Of a stretch of 41,264 bases of DNA, positions 36,119 to 41,264 are shown one piece after another. Position numbers and translations under genes: made by a program. Where the stretch lies: assembly GCA_016875225.1 (NCBI GenBank), contig VGRW01000026.1, forward strand, positions 1 through 41,264. The letters are read 5' to 3'. Position 1 is the stretch's first letter. The number at the start of each line of letters is the position of its first letter. Source of the stretch: Deltaproteobacteria bacterium. Its GTDB lineage: Bacteria > Myxococcota_A > UBA9160 > SZUA-336. Under the pieces are notes generated by a model. That model worked only from the letters and a program-made list of their open reading frames with translations, ran no database searches and was not told the origin of the DNA.

Positions 36119-37293
36119 TCGGACCTCCGGATGGTTGGAAGCGCGTCGGCGAGCGCGAGCTCGTCGGTGGCCAGACAGAGACGGGCCGAGGGATCGCCGT
36201 CGAGAATCGGCTCGAGACGCGCACCGCGGCGCGCTTCGGACGGCCAGGCGCCGGCTCCGGGCGCGAAGCCGAAGTAGAACGCGCCGGCGCCGCGCGCGAG
36301 CCCGGCTCGGACCGCCCGAGCCAAATGGCCGAGCGCGACCGTGCCCATGGTGAAGCGCGCGTTCAGCTCCACGACGGGGCGCAGGGTCCGCGCGCCGTCG
36401 CTGCCGCGGAATACGAAGGCGTCGACCCCGCAGGCGCCGCGGAAGCCCTCGCGCGCCGCAGCCCGCCCGATCGCGAGCGCGGCTTCGCGAAGCGCTGCGT
36501 CCCACGCCGTGCCCGAGTCGACCTCGCCTTCGCGATCGATCCGACCGACGTGGCCGGTCGGCGCGCCGCGCGCGGAGACGACTTGCCGAAGCGTCCCGAG
36601 CACGCGGACCTCGTCGGGCCCCGAGACGAGAAGCTGTGCCGAGAGATCCAGCATTCGCTCGAGCCAGGGCTCGATCAGCGCGCCGCCGCGATCGCGCAGG
36701 CGCGACAGCGACCGGGAGAGAAGCTCGGCGTCGATGCGACCGTCCGCCCCGTCGAGCCGGCCGCGGCCGCTCGTCCCGAGCCGGGGCTTCACGGTGAAGC
36801 GCGCTCGGAGCTCGAGCGGCCAGCGCGCGACCGCGGATTCGATCCGACACCGAACGGCGTCGGCTTCGACGAGCTCCTCGGGCCCGAGCGCAAGCGTCGC
36901 TCCCACGAGCGGCGGCGGAACCAGGCCCGACGCCAGCGCCGCTTCCTGCGCGAACGCCTTGTCGTGCACGCGCGTCACGACTTCGGCCGGGGGCGGGGCG
37001 AACGGAACGCCCTCTTCGCGCGCGAGCCGCTCGGCCTGCTCGGTCGCGAGCCAGGGCACGAGTGACTCGCCCGGCGCGCAGAACGGCAGCGCGGGCCGCT
37101 CGGCATCGCAGGCGAAGGCCGCGGCGAGGCGCGGCGCTTCCGGCGCGCCTGGCCCGACCAGCCGCGCGCCGGCCGGAAACAGCGCCGCCCACAGGCGCGC
37201 GGCCGTGCGCACGCGGGGGTGCGCGCTCATGCGCTGCCACGCGTCCGGCTCCTCCGCGCCGAGGTTCGCGAACAGCCGCGTCGGGCCGCTCAC
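36115..37293 (-). CDS. ATP-grasp domain protein, probable carboxylate-amine ligase
   Basis: Soluble protein of 392 residues with an ATP-grasp core. The ATP-binding Lys169 and flexible loop GTSGRGR lie around residues 169-179 (FTVKPRLGTSGRGR), preceded by RVHDKAFAQEAALASGLVPPP, the pre-ATP-grasp pattern. Mg-binding residues fit Asp291 in CGVDAF, Glu309 and Asn311 in VVELNARFTMG. The ligase would join a carboxylate to an amine through acyl phosphate. The GTG at 37293 overlaps the DUF455-like stop by four bases. Substrates are unknown; the fold and motifs are clear, the role inferred. Confidence 0.88.
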   Translation of the reverse strand: MSGPTRLFANLGAEEPDAWQRMSAHPRVRTAARLWAALFPAGARLVGPGAPEAPRLAAAFACDAERPALPFCAPGESLVPWLATEQAERLAREEGVPFAPPPAEVVTRVHDKAFAQEAALASGLVPPPLVGATLALGPEELVEADAVRCRIESAVARWPLELRARFTVKPRLGTSGRGRLDGADGRIDAELLSRSLSRLRDRGGALIEPWLERMLDLSAQLLVSGPDEVRVLGTLRQVVSARGAPTGHVGRIDREGEVDSGTAWDAALREAALAIGRAAAREGFRGACGVDAFVFRGSDGARTLRPVVELNARFTMGTVALGHLARAVRAGLARGAGAFYFGFAPGAGAWPSEARRGARLEPILDGDPSARLCLATDELALADALPTIRRSE

Positions 37294-38147
37294 GGCCGCG
37301 CTGCCGGCTTCCCCGGCGGTCGCTCGTTCTCGGGCCGCGCCGCGCGCACGTGCTCGATCAGCGCCTCCGAGAGCCCCGAGGCGCGGCGCGCCTCGACGCT
37401 GAACGTGCGGCCCTTCGCGCGCGCGGCGCCGAGCGGAAACGGCACGGAACGGCGATAGGCGGTGAGCTCGTCCTCGTCGTCGGGCGAGAGCGGACCGAGC
37501 CATTCGGCGGCGAGCCGCACGTGGCGCCGCTCGTCCGCGTGGATCACCTCGGAGACGCGCGCGCTCTCCTCGTCCCCGCCGCGCCGGAAGCCGTCGGCGA
37601 AGATAAGTGTGAAGTCGAGACTCGCCTGCTCGAGCGTGAGGCCGATCCCCGCGAGGAACGCCGCCGGCCCGCGCTCGTGCGCGCGAATCGCGGCCGCGTG
37701 CTTCCAGAAGTAGTCGGAGAGCGGCTCGCCGCCGAGCGCGGCGCCGTGCGCGCGAAGCCGCTCGAGGTACATGCGGCAGTGTCGCTGCTCGTCGGCGAGC
37801 GCCAGGCACCAGCCGCGGCGCAGCTCCGGCGGGGCGTCCGGCCAGAGCAGGAGCGCCCAGGCGAAGAGCTCCACGGCCATCAGCTCGTGGTGCGCGAAGC
37901 GCCGCAGGCAGACGATCCGAGCCAGCGGATCGGAGAGCACGCCCGGTCGCGGCAGTTTTTGCGCTCCGCCCCGCATCTCGAGCTCCCGCGCGCGCGCGGG
38001 CCGGTCGAAGACGAGCGGCGGCCCGGGCTCGAAGTCCGGAAGCCAGCTCCCGTCCGCGCGCACGACCGGCGCGAGCTTTGCCTCGAGCTCCCCGCAGGCG
38101 AGGATCTGGATGCAGAGCTCACGGACGCTGGCCGGCGAGTCGGGCAT
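37290..38147 (-). CDS. DUF455-like ferritin-fold protein
   Basis: Helical protein of 285 residues with metal-binding patterns of a ferritin-like di-iron protein: RRFAHHELMAVELFAWALL, LADEQRHCRMYLERL, LTLEQASLDF and VIHADERRHVRLAAEWL, each supplying a Glu or E-x-x-H. The overall plan matches the DUF455 group, some of which are tRNA-hydroxylase-like or cofactor-modifying. The N-terminus (ASVRELCIQILACGELEAKLAP) is also typical. An ATG at 38147 is used; a GTG at 38153 is possible. First gene of the cassette with the ATP-grasp and ABA4-like genes, divergent from the diadenylate cyclase. Confidence 0.87.
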   Translation of the reverse strand: MPDSPASVRELCIQILACGELEAKLAPVVRADGSWLPDFEPGPPLVFDRPARARELEMRGGAQKLPRPGVLSDPLARIVCLRRFAHHELMAVELFAWALLLWPDAPPELRRGWCLALADEQRHCRMYLERLRAHGAALGGEPLSDYFWKHAAAIRAHERGPAAFLAGIGLTLEQASLDFTLIFADGFRRGGDEESARVSEVIHADERRHVRLAAEWLGPLSPDDEDELTAYRRSVPFPLGAARAKGRTFSVEARRASGLSEALIEHVRAARPENERPPGKPAARP

Positions 38148-38169
38148 TCGCACTCGATGCGCGCAAGCG

Positions 38170-38190
38170 CGAGCTGCAGACTACAGCTCG
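38170..38190. promoter_or_regulatory. Inverted repeat between DUF455-like and diadenylate cyclase genes
   Basis: CGAGCTG and CAGCTCG form a 7-bp inverted repeat with a 7-nt spacer in the 122-bp divergent region. TAAGGT (38205-38210) nearby is a possible -10 for the cyclase gene. An operator is possible but not shown. Confidence 0.3.
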
Positions 38191-38269
38191 GCCGCGGATT
38201 TCGGTAAGGTCGCTCCACCCCCCGAGGCTCGGGTCACCGGATTCGCCGGTCGATCCCGTGTGAGGGGCG

Positions 38270-39205
38270 ATGGTCGAGACCTTTCGCGAGTTCGGGATCT
38301 CGGACGCGCTCGACGTCGGGATCGTCGCGGTGCTGCTCTACGCCGGAATCTCCTGGCTGCGCCGCTCGCAGGCGGCGTTGGTGGCGCTGGGCATGGGGCT
38401 GCTGGGCCTGGTGTACCTGGCGGCGCGGCTCTTCGACCTGCAGCTCACGACCTGGGTCTTCCACGGCTTCTTCGCCGCGGCCGCTCTCGTGCTCGTGGTG
38501 ATCTTCCAGGAGGAGCTGCGGCAGGGCTTCGAGGAGCTCGCGGCCGTCGCGATGGGCCGGCGCGAGGACCCGCGTCCGCGACTCGACTCGACCGAGGTGC
38601 TGGCGCGCGCGCTCGCGCGGCTGGCCCGCGAGAAGCACGGGGCGCTGGTCGTGATCGCGGGACTGCAGAAGCTCGACCGCCACCTTTCGGGCGGCGAGCT
38701 GCTCGGCGGGCGCGTCTCGGAGGCGCTGATCGAGAGCCTGTTCGACCCTCACTCGCCCGGTCACGACGGCGCGGTGGTGATCTCGGACCGCGACGTCGCT
38801 CGCTTCGGCGTGCACCTGCCGCTGGCGCGCGGCGCGAACCTGCCGCACGGGCTCGGCACGCGGCACAGCGCCGCGCTCGGACTGTCGGAGCGCACCGATG
38901 CGCTCTGTCTGGTGGTCTCCGAGGAGCGCGGCGCGATCTCGGCCGCGCGGCACGGAGCACTGCAGGCGGTCGAGAGCGCGGCGGACCTGGAGCGCCTGAT
39001 CGCCGCGTTCCACCGCGAGCGACGCGCGCTGCGCGGCTCGCGCCCGAGCCTGCGCGGCGCGCTGCAGGGACACCGGCTGGAGAAGGCCGCGGCGCTCGTG
39101 CTCGCGCTCGCGCTCTGGCTGGTCGTGGCGGGCGCGGGACCGGAGCGCGCGGTCGCGGCCGGCCAGGCCGAAGGCGCGCGCAGCAGCGCGAGCGCGAAGC
39201 GCTAG
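38270..39205 (+). CDS. cdaA: Diadenylate cyclase (c-di-AMP synthase), CdaA-like
   Basis: Membrane c-di-AMP synthase of 311 residues; condenses two ATP. Three hydrophobic segments (about 14-30, 34-52, 62-80) precede the DAC domain. The domain has IFQEELRQGFEEL, GLQKLDRHLSGG, the catalytic DGA at 166-168 (SPGHDGAVVISD) and RHS at 198-200 (GTRHSAALGLSE). After it comes a C-terminal hydrophobic helix (272-288) with a following hydrophilic tail that resembles the first helix of a CdaR/YbbR protein, so a fused remnant is possible. GAGGGGCG precedes the ATG. No cdaR or glmM follows. A c-di-AMP riboswitch lies 7.5 kb away. Confidence 0.95.
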   Translation: MVETFREFGISDALDVGIVAVLLYAGISWLRRSQAALVALGMGLLGLVYLAARLFDLQLTTWVFHGFFAAAALVLVVIFQEELRQGFEELAAVAMGRREDPRPRLDSTEVLARALARLAREKHGALVVIAGLQKLDRHLSGGELLGGRVSEALIESLFDPHSPGHDGAVVISDRDVARFGVHLPLARGANLPHGLGTRHSAALGLSERTDALCLVVSEERGAISAARHGALQAVESAADLERLIAAFHRERRALRGSRPSLRGALQGHRLEKAAALVLALALWLVVAGAGPERAVAAGQAEGARSSASAKR

Positions 39206-39948
39206 GCGGGAAAGCGCGCGGACGCGCGCAGGCCCAGACGGGCGAGCCGGAACTCGACGCCGGTCGCCAGACAGCCGAGCCCGTAGCGCACGCTGCGCGA
39301 GAAGTTGATCGACGAGGCCTCGGGAAAGTACAGCGTCGGGCAGGTGATCTCGGCGATCTCGGAGCCGCGCCAGAGGATCTCGGCCAGCATCTGGTTGTCG
39401 AAGAGGAAGTCGTCGGAGTTCTCGTCGAGCGGAAGCGCGCGCAGCAGCTCCGCCGAGAACGCGCGGTAGCCGGTGTGGAACTCCGAGAGCTTCGAGCCGA
39501 GCAGCCAGTTCTCGGCGAGCGTGAGCACGCGGTTCGAGACGTACTTCCAGATCGGCATCCCGCCGCGCAGCGCGCCGCCGCCGAGGATGCGCGAGCCGAG
39601 CACGCACGGATAGACGTCGCCGCCGACCAGCGCCACCATCGCGGGCAGCAGCTTCGGCGTGTACTGGTAGTCGGGGTGCACCATCACGACCACGTCGGCG
39701 CCCGCGGCGAGCGCCGCGCGGTAGCAGGTCTTCTGATTGGCGCCGTAGCCGCTGTTCCTCTCGTGCACGATCAGCTTCGTCTTGGCAAGCGTCGCCGCGA
39801 TCCGAGCCGTCTCGTCGGTGCTCGCGTCGTCGACGACGATCAGCTCGTCGACGATGCCCTGCGCCATCACCTCTTCATAGGTGCGGCGAAGTGTTCGCGC
39901 CGCGTTGTACGCGGGCATCACCACGACCACTCGTCTGTCTCGGTACAT
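39202..39948 (-). CDS. Glycosyltransferase family 2
   Basis: GT-A fold glycosyltransferase of 248 residues. VVVMPAYNAARTLRRTYEEV opens the protein, VVDDASTDET carries the nucleotide-sugar contacts, and the D-x-D-like HPDYQY follows VVVMV. NRVLTLAENWLLGSKLSEFHTGYRAFS resembles dolichol-phosphate mannose synthase-like bacterial enzymes that transfer sugar to polyprenol or lipid carriers. It has no long membrane domain. The ATG at 39948 has GGAG seven bases upstream; a further ATG at 39966 is less likely. The 3' end overlaps the diadenylate cyclase stop by four bases on the opposite strand. Confidence 0.93.
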   Translation of the reverse strand: MYRDRRVVVVMPAYNAARTLRRTYEEVMAQGIVDELIVVDDASTDETARIAATLAKTKLIVHERNSGYGANQKTCYRAALAAGADVVVMVHPDYQYTPKLLPAMVALVGGDVYPCVLGSRILGGGALRGGMPIWKYVSNRVLTLAENWLLGSKLSEFHTGYRAFSAELLRALPLDENSDDFLFDNQMLAEILWRGSEIAEITCPTLYFPEASSINFSRSVRYGLGCLATGVEFRLARLGLRASARFPA

Positions 39949-40006
39949 CCTCGGCTCCGCGCGCATGATACGGTCTGCGCTCGGTATCGGCTCCGGGGAG
40001 ACGAGA

Positions 40007-40360
40007 ATGGACGAGCTCGAGGGATTCCAGCGCCGCCACCTGCGGTCGCTCGCGCACCCGCTGAGGCCCGTGGTGATGATCGGCAAGGAGGGCCTCACCG
40101 AGGCCGTGCTCGCCAAGACCGACCAGGAGCTTCTCGCGCACGAGCTGATCAAGGTGCGCTTCGGCGACTGGAAGGAAGAGAAGCGCGCGCTTCTGGCCGA
40201 GATGGCCGAGAAGCTGCTCGCCGAGGTCGTCGGCGTGGTCGGACACGTGGGCATCCTGTTCCGGCAGAACCGTGAGCCGAAGAAGCGCAAGATCCGCGTG
40301 CCGGCGCGGCCGCGAGCTCAGGCGGGCCGGGCCGGCGGCGGCGGCGGCGCGGGCTCGTAG
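40007..40360 (+). CDS. yhbY: YhbY family RNA-binding (CRM domain) protein
   Basis: CRM-domain protein of 117 residues that binds pre-50S ribosomal particles. Features are RRHLRSLAHPLRPVVMIGKEGLTEAVL (with the GxxG RNA-binding loop), DQELLAHELIKVRFGDW, and VGHVGILFRQNREPKKRKI. A disordered Gly/Ala/Arg-rich tail of about 20 residues is extra compared with E. coli YhbY (97 residues). GGGGAGACGAGA precedes the ATG. The last 43 bases overlap the end of the convergent selenoprotein gene. Confidence 0.94.
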   Translation: MDELEGFQRRHLRSLAHPLRPVVMIGKEGLTEAVLAKTDQELLAHELIKVRFGDWKEEKRALLAEMAEKLLAEVVGVVGHVGILFRQNREPKKRKIRVPARPRAQAGRAGGGGGAGS

Positions 40361-41088
40361 TCGACCAGGAGCGGTCCCCGCTCCGCCGGCGTCTCGAGCA
40401 GTCGAAGCGCCGCCTCGATCACCGCGTGCTGGCGCTCGGGCTGGTTCGGCGCGTCGAGCGGGTAGCCGTGCCGGAACGGGAGCGCGAGCGCTCGCGGTGG
40501 ACGCACGCGCTCGGCAACGCTGCGAAGCAGCACCAGCGCCACCGTCGAGATGCCGTTTCGCTCCAGCTCCGCCGCGGCCAGGCACACGGCCTGGTTGCAC
40601 ATCGGTCAGACGGGGACGAGAAGCGCGGCTTGGACGCCATCGGCCAGCGCGTCTGCGGCCATCCGCGGCAGCGTCTCGGCCACGAAGCGACCCGGCGCGG
40701 TGATGCTCCCCATGAAGCTCCAGTGGCGGTGGTTCAGCGAGCCGATCCGACCGCGCAGGGCGAGCTCGCGCGCGCGCTGGAGCGGAAACGCCAGGTTCGG
40801 GTCGCTTTGCATCCCCGCATGGTCGAACGACTCGCTGCGGTGCGTGTCGACGAGCGCGGCGGGATCGGCGTCGCTCGGGATCTCGCGGAAGCTCGGGTCG
40901 CCGCCGCGAATCCCCTCGTCGAAGGCCGGCTGCCCCGGCATCACGAAGCCCGCGCTCGAGAAGAGCGCCAGCCGCGCGCGCGCGAGCGGCACGCGCAGCG
41001 GAGCCCAGGGGACGGGATCGACGACCCGCCAGCGGTAGCCGCGCAGGAACATCCGGATCGGCAGCGAGAACTCGGAGAGATCGCCCAC
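40318..41088 (-). CDS. GrdB-like selenoprotein (glycine/sarcosine/betaine reductase selenoprotein B family), TGA read as selenocysteine
   Basis: Reading through one in-frame TGA (40606-40608) gives 256 residues. Before it are SEFSLPIRMFLRGYRWRVVDPVPW, FDEGIRGGDPSFREIP, HRSESFDHAGMQSDPN and SFMGSITAPGRF; after it CNQAVCLAAAELERNGISTV, RVRPPRALALPFRHGYPLD. Both halves are conserved in one family, so the gene is not simply truncated. Sec161 falls in U-P-M-C (Sec-x-x-Cys164), a redox motif. A 17-nt hairpin begins 11 nt after the TGA. The GTG at 41088 has AGGAGG about nine bases upstream. The reductase partners GrdA and GrdC are absent here, so the real substrate is unknown. Confidence 0.88.
40578..40594 (-). 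promoter_or_regulatory. Candidate bacterial SECIS hairpin
   Basis: On the minus strand CCAGGC and GCCTGG form a perfect 6-bp stem closing a 5-nt loop CGTGT. It starts 11 nt after the in-frame TGA and is 17 nt long, matching the spacing and size of the E. coli fdhF upper SECIS hairpin, with a G followed by U in the loop. The predicted role is to recruit SelB. Confidence 0.7.
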
Positions 41089-41164
41089 GGCGCGGCCTCC
41101 TGGCGAGAGGGTCGACGAGCACGCGACCGGCCGCAAGCCCGACTTGCTGTGGTAGCGTAGGCGC

Positions 41165-41264
41165 ATGCTGCTCCAACGCGCGTCCCAGCTCTGGCGCTTC
41201 GCGAAGTTCGGCCTGCCCCTGTCGCGGATGCGGCCGGAGACCCCGCGCACGATCGCGGCCGTGA
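41165..41264 (+). CDS. Partial hypothetical protein, cut by the window edge
   Basis: An open frame from the ATG at 41165 runs to the window end for 33 codons: MLLQRASQLWRFAKFGLPL then SRMRPETPRTIAAV. The high third-position GC and TAGCGT six bases upstream of the ATG support a real gene. It is divergent from the selenoprotein gene (76 bp between starts). I do not recognise the family from this fragment. Confidence 0.5.
   Translation, partial: MLLQRASQLWRFAKFGLPLSRMRPETPRTIAAV

Noticed and set aside
40606-41250. Treating the TGA at 40606-40608 as an ordinary stop, with a separate small gene at 40318-40602
   Set aside because: Family-conserved sequence runs through the TGA, the downstream piece has no ribosome binding site of its own, and the spacing of the hairpin suits selenocysteine.

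Overview
The window is very GC-rich, almost solidly coding DNA from a bacterial chromosome. GC is concentrated at third codon positions and start/stop codons repeatedly overlap (GTGA, ATGA, CTA/TAG). The gene content points to a free-living, metabolically versatile bacterium of the broad deltaproteobacterial type (Myxococcota, Desulfobacterota or Binatota-like): acyl-CoA dehydrogenase, thiolase, two F420/FMN-type split-barrel proteins, a GrdB-like selenoprotein, ActP, SulP, and c-di-AMP synthesis plus a c-di-AMP riboswitch. This is inferred from content only. I saw no tRNA, rRNA, CRISPR array, insertion sequence or phage gene.

Layout. 1-2164 (minus): VOC protein, DUF485 protein and acetate symporter ActP (cut by the window edge), divergent from a RidA-family gene and an overlapping M55 D-aminopeptidase (2191-3428, plus). 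3439-6063 (minus): hybrid histidine kinase and SDR. 6160-7734: prfC (RF3). 7727-11870 (minus): tightly overlapping alpha/beta hydrolase, GPH-type symporter and MFS transporter. 11934-14451: GNAT, nitroreductase/DDN-like protein, thiolase. 14418-16590 (minus): LpxL-like acyltransferase and secreted nucleotide pyrophosphatase/phosphodiesterase-like enzyme. 16666-20731: PPOX-like protein, RND/MMPL-like exporter, ChaC, ArfB, hotdog thioesterase. 20728-25741 (minus): aldo/keto reductase, Zn alcohol dehydrogenase, long-chain-type acyl-CoA dehydrogenase, exported cyclophilin, ferredoxin-reductase-like flavoprotein, probably co-transcribed. 25851-27996: SDR and an amino-group oxidising flavoprotein. 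28008-30774 (minus): GNAT and a KimA-like potassium/amino-acid permease behind a c-di-AMP (ydaO-type) riboswitch. 30896-32538: fatty acid hydroxylase and desaturase. 32535-34220 (minus): SulP transporter. 34315-35663: P-loop protein and carboxymuconolactone-decarboxylase-like protein. 35660-38147 (minus): compact cassette of DUF455-like ferritin-fold protein, ATP-grasp ligase and ABA4-like membrane protein. 38270-39205: diadenylate cyclase. 39202-41088: GT2, YhbY and the selenoprotein. A partial gene starts at 41165.

Most notable. (1) A c-di-AMP synthase and a c-di-AMP riboswitch lie within 8 kb of each other. The riboswitch leads a KimA-like transporter and is followed by a hairpin that would hide its ribosome binding site. 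(2) A GrdB-family gene is interrupted by one in-frame TGA that fits selenocysteine: conserved sequence continues on both sides, the motif is Sec-x-x-Cys, and a 17-nt hairpin starts 11 nt after the TGA. (3) The DUF455/ATP-grasp/ABA4 cassette looks like an uncharacterised biosynthetic unit. (4) Two single-base frame breaks, in the KimA-like gene and probably at the desaturase N-terminus, lie about 1.2 kb apart and may be assembly errors or real lesions. (5) Several genes lack a Shine-Dalgarno sequence and have a -10-like hexamer 6-9 nt before the start codon, suggesting leaderless transcripts.
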